A stretch of 64,000 bases of DNA from Bradyrhizobium diazoefficiens USDA 110 (GTDB lineage Bacteria; Pseudomonadota; Alphaproteobacteria; Rhizobiales; Xanthobacteraceae). Numbering within the stretch: position 1 is the stretch's first letter; each line of letters opens with the position of its first letter. Under the pieces are notes generated by a model. That model was not told the origin of the DNA. It saw nothing but the letters and a program-made list of their open reading frames with translations, and ran no database searches. Below are positions 43,050 to 51,985 of the stretch, in pieces. The stretch is taken from assembly GCF_000011365.1 (NCBI RefSeq), contig NC_004463.1, forward strand, positions 1,116,001-1,180,000, given 5' to 3'. The translations under genes and the position numbers were made by a program.

Positions 43050-43154
43050 GTCATTCCGGGGCGCGCCTCTTGGCGCGAACCTGGAATCCATTTCACCGCA
43101 GGGGCTGTTTCACGATGGATTCCGGGTTCGCGCTACGCGCGCCCCGGAATGACG
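43050..43154. repeat. family A dispersed palindromic repeat
   Basis: Opens GTCATTCCGGGGCGCGCC and ends GCGCCCCGGAATGACG, with AATCCAT / ATGGATT inside; close in layout to the 29491 copy. Confidence 0.9.
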
Positions 43155-43220
43155 AGCTGAGTGTGAGACAGACTGCCAATAGGCCAGCCAACCTGCCGCA
43201 ATATCCTGCTCGATTCTTTT

Positions 43221-43234
43221 GTTGCCTAAGCAAC
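43221..43234. promoter_or_regulatory. orphan MarR-like palindrome
   Basis: GTTGC-CTAA-GCAAC, typical of MarR operators. It is not in the divergent promoter region of the adjacent marR gene but past its 3' end, 71 bases before an otherwise unused ribosome site and ATG. Confidence 0.45.
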
Positions 43235-43385
43235 TAATTTGTGCGAACCGTTCCGGACAAGGATGACGGTGGACGAACCGCCGCGCCTGATCTCGGAGGA
43301 AACAATGCTCGGCAGGAATGGTGCCGCGGGCAAATGCCGGCGCATGCCTGAAAGCGGCGATGCGGCGCGCTTCACGCGCGGTGCG

Positions 43386-43892
43386 TCAGGCGGTGCTGCT
43401 GCCCGTCACCGCGCCGAGATTTTCGTGCAGCCGGCGGAGCAGATCGATCAGCACGTCGCGCTCGTCCTTGCTCAGGCAGGACAGCAGGCGCCGTTCGCGC
43501 TCGAACGCCGCGACGATCACCTTGTCATGGGTGGCGCGGCCTCTCGCCGTCAGCGCGATCGAATGGGTGCGGCCGTCGTTCGGGTCGGTGCGGATCGACA
43601 CCAGCCCGCGCTTCTCAAGGCCGGCAAGCGTCCGGCTCACCGGCCCCTTGTCGAAGCCGATGACGTGGCAGATGCGCGAGGCGGGAATACCGGGCTCGAT
43701 CGCCAGCAGCGACATGATCCGCCATTCCGTGACGTTGACGCCGAACTCGCGCTGGTAGAAGGCGGTCGCGCTGTTCGAGAGCTTGTTGGCGATGAAGGTG
43801 ATGAACGCCGGGACGTAACGATCGAGATCGAGCGTCGGCCCGGTCTCGGCGGGCGCGGGCTTTTGGCGGGCTCTGGTCGAGGACGGCGGCAT
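43386..43892 (-). CDS. MarR family regulator, divergent from the P450 gene
   Basis: 168 residues with the winged helix pattern (GIPASRICHVIGFDKGPVSR, LEKRGLVSIRTDPNDGRTHS) and helical ends for dimerisation. It faces the P450-ferredoxin-binding protein operon across about 80 bases and is the likely controller. Start ATG 43892. Confidence 0.88.
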   Translation of the reverse strand: MPPSSTRARQKPAPAETGPTLDLDRYVPAFITFIANKLSNSATAFYQREFGVNVTEWRIMSLLAIEPGIPASRICHVIGFDKGPVSRTLAGLEKRGLVSIRTDPNDGRTHSIALTARGRATHDKVIVAAFERERRLLSCLSKDERDVLIDLLRRLHENLGAVTGSSTA

Positions 43893-43975
43893 ATCGGGCT
43901 TTTGACTCGCGTGGTGCCCGAAGACCTAAGGGCAAGCGCGGCCCTTTCACAAGATCAAAATGAGGGAGGACTTCC

Positions 43976-45184
43976 ATGAGCGCACCCGGCTCCGCGGCAT
44001 CAGGCGTCCCGCATCTCGACGTCGATCCCTTCGACATGAACTTTTTTGCCGACCCCTATGCCGCGCACGAGCTGCTGCGGGAGGCGGGGCCGGTGGTCTA
44101 TCTCGACAAGTGGAACGTCTATGGCGTGGCGCGCTATGCCGAGGTCCACGCCGTGCTGAACGATCCCGCGACGTTCTGCTCCAGCCGCGGCGTCGGCCTC
44201 TCCGATTTCAAGAAGGAGACGCCGTGGCGGCCGCCGAGCCTGATCCTCGAGGCCGATCCGCCCGCGCACACTCGGACCCGCGCCGTGCTGTCAAAGGTGC
44301 TGTCGCCGACCGTGATGAAGCAGGTGCGCGACCGCTTTGCCGCGGCGGCCGAGGAGCGGGTGGACGCGTTGATCGAAAAGCGCAGCTTCGATGCGATCGC
44401 CGACCTCGCCGAGGCCTATCCGCTCTCGATCTTCCCGGATGCGCTCGGGCTGAAATCCGAGGGGCGCGAGCATCTGATTCCCTACGCGAGCGTCGTGTTC
44501 AACGCGTTCGGGCCGCCCAACCAGTTGCGCCAGGAGGCGATCGCGCGCTCGACGCCTCATCAGGCCTATGTCGCCGAGCAATGCCAGCGCGAGAACCTCG
44601 CGCCCGGCGGCTTCGGCGCCTGCATTCATGCCCAGGTCGATGAGGGCGCCATCACGGCCAGCGAAGCGCCGCTGCTGGTGCGCTCGCTGCTCTCGGCCGG
44701 CCTCGACACCACCGTCAACGGCATCGGAGCGGCCGTCTATTGCCTCGCGCGCTTTCCGGAGCAATGGCAGCGCCTGCGCGGCGATCTCTCACTCGCGCGC
44801 AGCGCCTTCGAGGAGGCGGTTCGCTTCGAAAGCCCGGTGCAGACCTTCTTCCGCACCACCACACGTGAGGTCGAACTGTCGGGCGCGACGATCGGCGAAG
44901 GTGAGAAGGTGCTGATGTTTCTCGCCGCCGCCAATCGCGATCCGCGCCGCTGGGACAAGCCCGACAGCTATGACGTCACCCGCCGCTCATCCGGCCATGT
45001 CGGATTCGGCTCCGGCATCCACATGTGCGTCGGCCAGCTCGTCGCGCGCCTCGAAGGCGAAGTGATGCTGACGGCGCTGGCGCGGCGCATCGCGAAGATC
45101 GAGATCACGGGCGAGCCGAAACGCCGCTTCAACAACACGCTACGCGGGCTCGACGGCCTGCCTGTGACCATCACCCCGGCCTGA
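43976..45184 (+). CDS. cytochrome P450, CYP199A-like
   Basis: 402 residues. I-helix proton-delivery motif SAGLDTTV, ExxR region, and heme loop FGSGIHMCVG with Cys351. Together with the adjacent ferredoxin this matches CYP199A of Rhodopseudomonas palustris, which demethylates or oxidises para-substituted benzoates such as 4-methoxybenzoate. GGGAGGA precedes ATG 43976. The family assignment is from motif and context, so the exact substrate is inferred. Confidence 0.85.
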   Translation: MSAPGSAASGVPHLDVDPFDMNFFADPYAAHELLREAGPVVYLDKWNVYGVARYAEVHAVLNDPATFCSSRGVGLSDFKKETPWRPPSLILEADPPAHTRTRAVLSKVLSPTVMKQVRDRFAAAAEERVDALIEKRSFDAIADLAEAYPLSIFPDALGLKSEGREHLIPYASVVFNAFGPPNQLRQEAIARSTPHQAYVAEQCQRENLAPGGFGACIHAQVDEGAITASEAPLLVRSLLSAGLDTTVNGIGAAVYCLARFPEQWQRLRGDLSLARSAFEEAVRFESPVQTFFRTTTREVELSGATIGEGEKVLMFLAAANRDPRRWDKPDSYDVTRRSSGHVGFGSGIHMCVGQLVARLEGEVMLTALARRIAKIEITGEPKRRFNNTLRGLDGLPVTITPA

Positions 45185-45196
45185 CGAGGAGCCTCG

Positions 45197-45520
45197 ATGC
45201 CCGCGATTACTTTCATCCATGCCGACGGCAAGTCCGACCGTGTCGAGACCTCGGGCGGCGAGAGCGCCATGCAGGCCGCGACCCGCCATGGCCTCGACGG
45301 TATCCTGGCCGAGTGCGGCGGCAATGCCATGTGCGCGACCTGCCACGTCTATGTCGATGAAGCCTGGCTCGCGCGCCTGCCCGCGATGGCAGATGACGAA
45401 GACGCGCTGCTCGACGGCACCGCCACCGAGCGACTGCCGAACAGCCGGCTGTCCTGCCAGATCATGATCACGCCCGCGCTCGACGGGCTCGTGCTGAGAC
45501 TGCCGGAACGACAGGTCTGA
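45197..45520 (+). CDS. [2Fe-2S] ferredoxin, electron donor to the P450 (palustrisredoxin-like)
   Basis: 107 residues of the adrenodoxin/putidaredoxin type. The cluster ligands are in CGGNAMCATC plus a distant Cys in RLSCQI. It starts 12 bases after the P450 stop with GAGGAG as ribosome site. A ferredoxin reductase is needed but not encoded here. Confidence 0.92.
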   Translation: MPAITFIHADGKSDRVETSGGESAMQAATRHGLDGILAECGGNAMCATCHVYVDEAWLARLPAMADDEDALLDGTATERLPNSRLSCQIMITPALDGLVLRLPERQV

Positions 45521-45572
45521 ATTCCAAACGTGCCGGCGACGACCGGCGCGACACACATAAGGGGAGGGAACG

Positions 45573-46784
45573 ATGAAACACCTGAAATGGACGCTCGCGC
45601 TGGCCGCAAGCCTCGTGACCGGCGCAGCAAGCGGCGAAATCTCCGACAACGTCGTGCGCATCGGCGTGCTCAACGACATCTCCGGCATCTTCCAGGACAC
45701 CAACGGCATGGGCTCGGTCGAATCCGCGCGCATGGCGGCCGAGGATTTCAACGGCGGGGGTAAGAACATCAAGGTCGAGATCGTCTATGCCGACCACCAG
45801 AACAAGGCCGATGTCGGCAATGCGATTGCGCGCAAATGGCTCGATGTCGAGGGCGTCGATGCCATCGTCGACGTGCCGAATTCTGCGGTCGGCCTCTCCA
45901 TCAACACGCTGCTGCGCGACAGCCGCATGACTTTCCTGGCGTCGTCCACGGCGAGCTCGGATCTCACCGGCAAGGCCTGCTCGCCCAACACCATCCAGTG
46001 GGTCAACGACACCTGGGCGACCGGCAACACCACGGCGGCCGCGATGGTGTCGCGCGGCGGCAAGGACTGGTACTTCCTCACGGTCGATTTCGCGCTCGGC
46101 AAGGGCATCGAGGCCGAAGCGCAGAGATATATCGAGGCGCATGGCGGCAAGGTGATCGGTTCCTCCAAGCACCCGCTCGGCACGTCGGACTTTGCCTCCT
46201 TCCTGTTGCAGGCGCAGAACTCGAAGGCGCAGGTGATCGGCCTCGCCAATGCCGGCGGCGACACCATCAATGCGGTGAAACAGGCCGCCGAGTTCGGCAT
46301 CCAGCAAAGCGGGCAGAAGCTCGTCGCCTTCCTGCTCTTCATCAACGATGTCCACGGCATGGGCATCAAGGTCGCGCAGGGCCTCCAGCTCATGGAAGCC
46401 TTCTACTGGGACATGAACGACGACACCCGCGCGTTTGCCAAGCGCTTCGGTGCGCGACCGGGGATGAACGGCAAGATGCCGAGCGGAAACCAGGCCGGCG
46501 TCTATGCCTCCACGCTCGCTTATCTCAACGCGGTCGCGGCGACCGGCAGCGACAACTCCAAGGACGCCGTGCCCGAGATGAAGAAGTTCAGGGGCAAGGA
46601 CAAACTGTTCGGCGACACCGCCATCCGTCAGGACGGCCGCGTCGTGCATCCCATGTATCTGTTCGAGGTGAAGAGGCCGGAGGAGTCAAAATACCCTTAC
46701 GACTATTACAAGCTGGTCTCGACGATTCCGGCGGAGCAGGCGTTTCGCCCGCTTGCGGAGGGCGGTTGCGAGTTGGTGAAGTAA
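45573..46784 (+). CDS. Liv-type ABC solute-binding protein, likely for aromatic acids
   Basis: 403 residues, signal peptide ending AASG, periplasmic binding protein family 6 (IGVLNDISGIFQDTNGMGSV, then VDVPNSAVGLSINTLL). Close in style to the aromatic-acid binding proteins of Rhodopseudomonas. It follows the ferredoxin gene by 52 bases with GGGGAGG as ribosome site, so it may deliver the P450 substrate. No permease or ATPase genes accompany it. Confidence 0.85.
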   Translation: MKHLKWTLALAASLVTGAASGEISDNVVRIGVLNDISGIFQDTNGMGSVESARMAAEDFNGGGKNIKVEIVYADHQNKADVGNAIARKWLDVEGVDAIVDVPNSAVGLSINTLLRDSRMTFLASSTASSDLTGKACSPNTIQWVNDTWATGNTTAAAMVSRGGKDWYFLTVDFALGKGIEAEAQRYIEAHGGKVIGSSKHPLGTSDFASFLLQAQNSKAQVIGLANAGGDTINAVKQAAEFGIQQSGQKLVAFLLFINDVHGMGIKVAQGLQLMEAFYWDMNDDTRAFAKRFGARPGMNGKMPSGNQAGVYASTLAYLNAVAATGSDNSKDAVPEMKKFRGKDKLFGDTAIRQDGRVVHPMYLFEVKRPEESKYPYDYYKLVSTIPAEQAFRPLAEGGCELVK

Positions 46785-46794
46785 TTGCTCTTTG

Positions 46795-47072
46795 CCTCTC
46801 CCCGCTTGCGGGGAGAGGCGGATTGCATCGAAGATGCAATCCGGGTGAGGGGGTGCTTCCGCGAGTCACATGTCCGCGGGAACGACGATCTTTCAACGCG
46901 TCATTGCGAGCGCAGCGAAGCAACCCAGAATTCCTCCGCGGGAAGACCCTGGATTGCTTCGCGGCGCTCGCAATGACGGTGGGGGAGCATCGAAGGATTC
47001 GACTCCTACTGTCCCCGCGGAGACTCCCCCTCACCCCCGACCCTCTCCCCGCATGCGGGGAGAGGGAGAAGC
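46795..47072. repeat. composite repeat: family B element with a family C element inside
   Basis: The two outer halves form a family B repeat (CCTCTCCCCGCTTGCGGGGAGAGG at left, CCTCTCCCCGCATGCGGGGAGAGG at right; each partly quoted). Between them at 46899-46978 lies a complete family C element (CATTGCGAGCGCAGCGAAGC ... GCTCGCAATGACG). The same nested arrangement is seen at 49841-50105. Confidence 0.85.
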
Positions 47073-47074
47073 CG

Positions 47075-48340
47075 TCACCCCACCACCTTACTACTCCCCT
47101 GCGTAATCAGCCTCGCAGCGCGCTGATCTCGCGCGTAGATCCAGAGCCAGCTCAGGGCGACGCTGAGGCGGTGGCGGAGGCCGATCAGGAAGTAGATGTG
47201 GGCGATGCCCCAGATCCACCACGCGATGGTGCCGCGCAGCTTGATGCGGCCGAAATCGATCACCGCGAGGCGCTTGCCGATCTGCGCAAGGCTGCCAGAG
47301 TGCTTGTAGCGGAACGCTCCCTTCGTCTCTCCGCGCAGGCGCGCCTTGACGGTCTCGGCGACGTGCCGCCCCTGCTGTTTGGCGGCGGGCGCGATTCCGG
47401 GCACCGGCTTGCCCTCCCAGGCACTGATCGTCACGGTGTCGCCGATGGCAAAGATCTCGGGATGGCCGGGGATCGTCAGGTCGGCCTCGACCTGCACACG
47501 GCCGGCGCGATCGGCCGGCACGCCCAGCCATTCGGCGGCGGGCGAGGCGCGCACGCCCGCGGCCCAGATCTTGGTCTTCGCGTCCAGGCGCGTGCCGCCA
47601 TAGACCACGCCGTCGCGGTCGATCTCGGTGACGGGCTGGCCGAGCACGACCTCGACGCCGATCTTCTCCAGCGACGCCTGTGCATAGGCCGAGAGCTCGT
47701 CGGCGAAGCCTGCGAGCACGCGCGGCCCCGCCTCGATCAGCACCACGCGCGCCTTGGTCGTATCGATGTTGCGGAAATCTTCCGGCAGGGTGTGATGCGC
47801 CATTTCGGCGATGGTGCCGGCGAGCTCGACGCCGGTGGGGCCGGCGCCGACGATGACGAAGGTCAGCCGCGCCGCGCGCTTGGCCGGATCGGTCTCGCGC
47901 TCGGCGCGCTCGAACGCCACCAGGATGTGACGGCGCAGCGTGGTCGCGTCCTCCAGCGTCTTCAGGCCGGGCGCGAACTGCTCCCATTCGTCATGGCCGA
48001 AATAGGCGTGACGCGCGCCGGTCGCGAGCACCAGCGTGTCGTAGGGCACCTCGCTGCCGTCGTCGATCAGCACGCAGCGCCTCGTCGCATCGACGCCGCT
48101 GACCGTCGCGAACAGCGTCGTCACCTCGCGCCGGTCGCGCATGAGATGGCGGACCGGCCAGGCGATCTCGCTGGTCGCAAGCGATGCGGTCGCGACCTGG
48201 TAGAGCAGCGGCTGGAACAGATGATGGTTGCGGCGGTCGATCAGCGTGATGTCGACCGGGGTGCCCGCCAGCCGGTAGGTCGCCTCCAGCCCGCCGAAGC
48301 CGGCGCCGACGATGACGACACGATGGGGTGTGGTGGTCAT
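47075..48340 (-). CDS. ndh: type II NADH dehydrogenase (NDH-2)
   Basis: 421 residues from ATG 48340. Two Rossmann motifs (VVIVGAGFGGLEATY for FAD, FVIVGAGPTGVELAGTI for NADH), LFQPLLYQVATA, AIGDTVTIS. The C-terminal segment with IAWWIWGIAHIYFLIGL anchors the protein to the membrane, as usual. It oxidises NADH and reduces quinone without pumping protons. Divergent from an orphan binding protein. Confidence 0.92.
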   Translation of the reverse strand: MTTTPHRVVIVGAGFGGLEATYRLAGTPVDITLIDRRNHHLFQPLLYQVATASLATSEIAWPVRHLMRDRREVTTLFATVSGVDATRRCVLIDDGSEVPYDTLVLATGARHAYFGHDEWEQFAPGLKTLEDATTLRRHILVAFERAERETDPAKRAARLTFVIVGAGPTGVELAGTIAEMAHHTLPEDFRNIDTTKARVVLIEAGPRVLAGFADELSAYAQASLEKIGVEVVLGQPVTEIDRDGVVYGGTRLDAKTKIWAAGVRASPAAEWLGVPADRAGRVQVEADLTIPGHPEIFAIGDTVTISAWEGKPVPGIAPAAKQQGRHVAETVKARLRGETKGAFRYKHSGSLAQIGKRLAVIDFGRIKLRGTIAWWIWGIAHIYFLIGLRHRLSVALSWLWIYARDQRAARLITQGSSKVVG

Positions 48341-48639
48341 GATGCGCCCTCGACTCTTGCTGCTTCTCTGTTTCATTTAAGTGCGGAAAGTGACCCGCGG
48401 TCCAATAGCCGTCATCAATCGCGGAATAGGCTGGGCGTATCGTCGTGCCGCGAAAAAGCGCCGCAGCCTCCACCGAAGTGAGTAGAATTATATTTCTTGC
48501 CATCGCCGATGGGGGCGAAATATGGTGCAGGGACGGGTGCTGAGCCATTGGCGGCTCGACAGATTTTGCGTTCAATAGAGACAGGCCCGGGGCGGCGATC
48601 ACCCCGTTTCCCGGATCAATAATAAGGAGGGGAGTGGTT
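48341..48639. other. 299-base divergent intergenic region
   Basis: No gene is seen. Promoters for ndh and for the binding protein must lie here; an AT-richer stretch near 48480-48500 is the most promoter-like part, but no box was assigned. Confidence 0.4.
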
Positions 48640-49812
48640 ATGAGGACGGCATTCTGGCTGGCGGGCGCAGCGGCGCTGGTGCTGGCAAATCCGGCATTCG
48701 CCGGCGACACCATCAAGATCGGTTTCGTCTCGACCTTCAGCGGCCCGACCGCCGTGATCGGCAATGACATGCGCAACTCGTTCGAGCTGGCGCTGGATCA
48801 TCTTGGCCGCAAGATGGACGGCAAGCCGGTCGAGGTGATCTACGAGGACGACGGCCAGAAGCCCGATGTCGGCAAGCAGAAGACCGAGAAGCTGGTGCAG
48901 TCCGACAAGGTCGATTTCATCGTCGGCTATATCTGGTCGAACGTGCTGCTGGCTTCCTTGAAGACCGCGGTGGACTCGCAGACCTTCCTGATCTCGGCCA
49001 ATGCCGGCCCGTCGCAGCTCGCCGGCGAGCTCTGCTCACCTTACGTGTTCTCGACCTCCTGGCAGAACGACCAGACGCCGCAGGCCATGGGCCTCTACAT
49101 GAACCAGAAGGGCGTCAAGAGCGTCTTCCTGATCGGGCCGAACTACGCGGCCGGCAAGGACATGCTCGCGGGCCTCAAGAACACCTTCAAGGGTGAGATC
49201 AAGGGCGAAGAATACACGGTCTGGCCGAGCCAGCTCGACTTCTCCGCCGAGCTCTCCAAGGCCCGCGCTTCCGGCGCCGAGTCGATCTTCGTGTTCTACC
49301 CCGGTGCCGCCGGCGTGCAGTTCCTCAATCAATATACCCAGGCCGGCCTGAAGAGCACGATGCCGCTCTACACCGCCTTCACCGTCGACGAGCTGTCGTT
49401 GCCGCTCCAGAAGGAGAACGCGTTAGGGGTTCCCGGCGCGCAGCAGTGGGTGAACGACCTGCCCAACGAGCAGAACAAGCGCTTCGTTGCCGACTACCGC
49501 AAGAAGTACCCCAATCTGCGTCCGACCTATTACGGCGCCCAGACCTACGACGCCGCCCAGCTCATCAACAGCGCCGTCGTCGCGGTGAAGGGCGACACCA
49601 GCAAGAAGGACGCGATGAAGGCCGAGATGGAGAAGGCCAACTTCAAGTCGCTGCGCGGTGCGTTCAAGTACGGCAACAACCACATCCCGGTGCAGAGCTT
49701 CTATCTCCAGGACGTGGTCAAGGACGCCGATGGCCAGCTCGCGCTGAAGACGGTCGCCACCATCGTCGAGAACGACCAGGATCGCTTCCATCAGAAGTGC
49801 GCGATGAAGTGA
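48640..49812 (+). CDS. Liv-type ABC solute-binding protein, orphan
   Basis: 390 residues with signal peptide (ending NPAFAG) and family 6 motifs (IKIGFVSTFSGPTAVIGND, VDFIVGYIWSNVLLASL, LISANAGPSQLAG). Strong AAGGAGGGGAG before ATG 48640 suggests high expression. No transporter membrane or ATPase genes are adjacent; the Liv-type operon 5 kb away has its own binding protein. Confidence 0.87.
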   Translation: MRTAFWLAGAAALVLANPAFAGDTIKIGFVSTFSGPTAVIGNDMRNSFELALDHLGRKMDGKPVEVIYEDDGQKPDVGKQKTEKLVQSDKVDFIVGYIWSNVLLASLKTAVDSQTFLISANAGPSQLAGELCSPYVFSTSWQNDQTPQAMGLYMNQKGVKSVFLIGPNYAAGKDMLAGLKNTFKGEIKGEEYTVWPSQLDFSAELSKARASGAESIFVFYPGAAGVQFLNQYTQAGLKSTMPLYTAFTVDELSLPLQKENALGVPGAQQWVNDLPNEQNKRFVADYRKKYPNLRPTYYGAQTYDAAQLINSAVVAVKGDTSKKDAMKAEMEKANFKSLRGAFKYGNNHIPVQSFYLQDVVKDADGQLALKTVATIVENDQDRFHQKCAMK

Positions 49813-49840
49813 GCTGGTTGGGCGAGCTCTCTCCTCTCCC

Positions 49841-50105
49841 TCTCCCCGTTCTTACGGGGAGAGGGGCGGAGTGAGGGGCTGTCTCCGCGAGGACGGAGCG
49901 AGTCGAATTCCTCGAAATTCCCCACATCGTCATTGCGAGCGCAGCCAGAGCCTTTCCGCGGAGGGATTCTGGATTGCTTCGCTGCGCTGGCAACGACGTA
50001 TTGAGAGAGTGGTGCTCCCGATTGTCATGTCTCTCGCGGAGACTCCCCCTCACCCGGAATCCGCGCTACGCGCGAATTCCGGCCTCTCCCCGCGAGCGGG
50101 GAGAG
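49841..50105. repeat. composite repeat: family B element with a family C element inside
   Basis: Family B halves at 49841-49885 and about 50043-50105 flank a family C element at 49928-49998. Same nesting as at 46795. It fills the gap between the converging binding-protein and QsuB-like genes. Confidence 0.85.
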
Positions 50106-50113
50106 GTGAAGAG

Positions 50114-51985
50114 CTACACCCGCGGCATGCTCGCGGGCCGCACTTCGCGTGATTGCGCCGCGAGCCTGATCCCGGCATTGGCCGCGCCGAAGCCCTGATA
50201 ATTCCTTCGTTCGACGATCTCAAAGAAGAAGCGCTCGTCGAAGATGTGGGTGTAGACCTGGAAGAACTCGCCGTCGCCCTCGCGGTCATAGAGGATGTGG
50301 TTGGCGCGTAGCTGCGCCATCAGGTCGGGCGCGAGGTCGTATTTGGCTTCGATGTCGTCGTAGTAGTTGTCGGGAATATCCAGAAAGCCCGCGCCGCGGG
50401 CGCGCATCGCTGCGACCGCTGCAAAGATGTCCCGGCATGCAAACGCGACGTGCTGCACGCCTGAGCCGAAGAACTCCGAGATGAAGCGGGCCGGCAGGGT
50501 GCGGTTGGCGGAGGAGCCGTTGAGCACGAAACGCAGGCTCTGGTCGCCGTTGATGACGGCCTGGCTCTGCACGAGGCCCCTGGGATCGGCGATCTCCATC
50601 TGCGGCAGGCGCTTGAGGTCGAGGATGCCGGTGTAGAACAGCAGCCAGGACAGCATCTCGTCATAGGGCATCGACTGCGCGATATGGTCGACGGCGAGCA
50701 GCGCGTCCGCGCTCGCCTCGCTCGCAACCGGTTCGAAATCGGTGTCCCAGTTCTTGCCGGCCTGATCAAGGAAATAAAGCAGGCTGCCGCCGACGCCGTG
50801 GATCGCCGGAATCTCCAGCTCGCCCGGCCCGACCGGCTGGTAGAAGGTGCGCGTCTTCAATGCTTCGGCGCGCTGCATGGCAAGGCCGGCATTGTCGACG
50901 TCGAGCGCGATGGCGCAGACGCCGGGGCCGTGCGTGACGTAGTGCGAATGCGCGAAGCCGTCGGTCTCGCAATTGATGACGAGCTCGACCTTGCCCTGCG
51001 ACCAGCGCTCCACCGCCTTGCTGCGATGCTCGCCGGTCTTGCGGAATCCGAGCTGCGACAACAGGCGGGCGAGTTCGCCGGCCTTGGTCTCGTTGACGGC
51101 AAACTCGATGAAGCCGGTGCCGTGACTTTTGGCCTTCGGCGCCAGTGGTTCGCTGACGAGCTTCGGCCAATCCGGTGCAAGCTGGTCCTCCAGCAGAATC
51201 AGCGAGCGCAGGCCGTCGATGGCGGTCTGGGCCGCCGAGCCGGCGCGGAACTGGTCGTTGAAAATCTCCAGCGACAGCGGTCCGGCATAGCCGGTCGCCG
51301 CGACCGCCGCCATGAATTCGCCGACCGGCAGATCGCCCTGGCCGGGGAACGAGCGGAAGTGCCGGCTCCAGGACAAGATGTCGAGCTCGAGCTTTGGTGC
51401 GTCGGCGAGCTGCACCAGAAAGATCTTGTCGCCGGGGATCGAGGCCATCGCGCGGACCGGAAAGCCCGGGGCGAGTGCATGAAAACTGTCGAGGATGACG
51501 CCGATCGCGGGATGATCGGCGCGCCGCACGATCTCCCAGGCATCGCGGTAGTCGTTGACGTGCCGTCCCCAGGCCAACGCCTCGTAGCCGACGCGCAAGC
51601 CCCGCTTGGCCGCGCGATCGCCGAGCTCGCGAAAATCGTCCGCGGCGCGGTCGATGCCGCCGAGCGAGCTGGGGGAGACGTTGGAGCAGATCAGCAGCAG
51701 GTCGGTGCCGAGCTCCTGCATCAAGTCGAACTTGCGCTCGGCGCGGGCAAAGTTGCGCGCGCGCTGCGGCTCCGGCATGCCCTCGAAATCGCGGAACGGC
51801 TGGAACGCGCAGATCTTGAGGTTGAGATCGCGGCAGAGCTTTGCGATGTCGCGCGGGCCTGCGCCGAACGACAGCAGGTCGTTCTCGAAGATCTCGACCT
51901 CGTCGAAGCCGGCGGCTGCGATGGCGCGCAGCTTTTCATCCAGCGCCCCTGAGAGAGAGACGGTCGCGATCGAGCGCTTGTTCAT
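50114..51985 (-). CDS. QsuB-like 3-dehydroshikimate dehydratase with HPPD-like domain
   Basis: 623 residues in two parts: an N-terminal TIM-barrel (xylose isomerase-like, about 1-275; LRVGYEALAWGRHVND, ILDSFHALA, GPLSLEIFND carry metal ligands) and a C-terminal 4-hydroxyphenylpyruvate dioxygenase-like VOC domain (about 290-605; GVQHVAFAC, FFEIVERRNYQGFG). This is the QsuB layout, which turns 3-dehydroshikimate into protocatechuate. The start overlaps livF by four bases (ATGA). It ends the shikimate/quinate-type operon. Confidence 0.88.
   Translation of the reverse strand: MNKRSIATVSLSGALDEKLRAIAAAGFDEVEIFENDLLSFGAGPRDIAKLCRDLNLKICAFQPFRDFEGMPEPQRARNFARAERKFDLMQELGTDLLLICSNVSPSSLGGIDRAADDFRELGDRAAKRGLRVGYEALAWGRHVNDYRDAWEIVRRADHPAIGVILDSFHALAPGFPVRAMASIPGDKIFLVQLADAPKLELDILSWSRHFRSFPGQGDLPVGEFMAAVAATGYAGPLSLEIFNDQFRAGSAAQTAIDGLRSLILLEDQLAPDWPKLVSEPLAPKAKSHGTGFIEFAVNETKAGELARLLSQLGFRKTGEHRSKAVERWSQGKVELVINCETDGFAHSHYVTHGPGVCAIALDVDNAGLAMQRAEALKTRTFYQPVGPGELEIPAIHGVGGSLLYFLDQAGKNWDTDFEPVASEASADALLAVDHIAQSMPYDEMLSWLLFYTGILDLKRLPQMEIADPRGLVQSQAVINGDQSLRFVLNGSSANRTLPARFISEFFGSGVQHVAFACRDIFAAVAAMRARGAGFLDIPDNYYDDIEAKYDLAPDLMAQLRANHILYDREGDGEFFQVYTHIFDERFFFEIVERRNYQGFGAANAGIRLAAQSREVRPASMPRV

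Larger units (their letters stand above)
42978..43385. other. 408-base intergenic region with a family A repeat and an orphan operator
   Basis: No gene is assigned. It contains a family A repeat (43050-43154), a MarR-like palindrome (43221-43234), and a good ribosome site plus ATG (GGAGG at 43295-43299, ATG 43305) whose reading frame only runs antisense through the marR gene. This may be the remnant of a lost promoter and gene start. Confidence 0.5.

Noticed and set aside
45836..48481. An 881-codon plus-strand open frame crossing a binding-protein gene, repeats and the NADH dehydrogenase gene
   Set aside because: It crosses two real genes in other frames and a composite repeat, and shows no recognisable protein.
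46795..50105. A CRISPR array, suggested by repeated short palindromes
   Set aside because: The elements are isolated, differ in length, have no regular spacing and no unique spacers; they are dispersed intergenic repeats.
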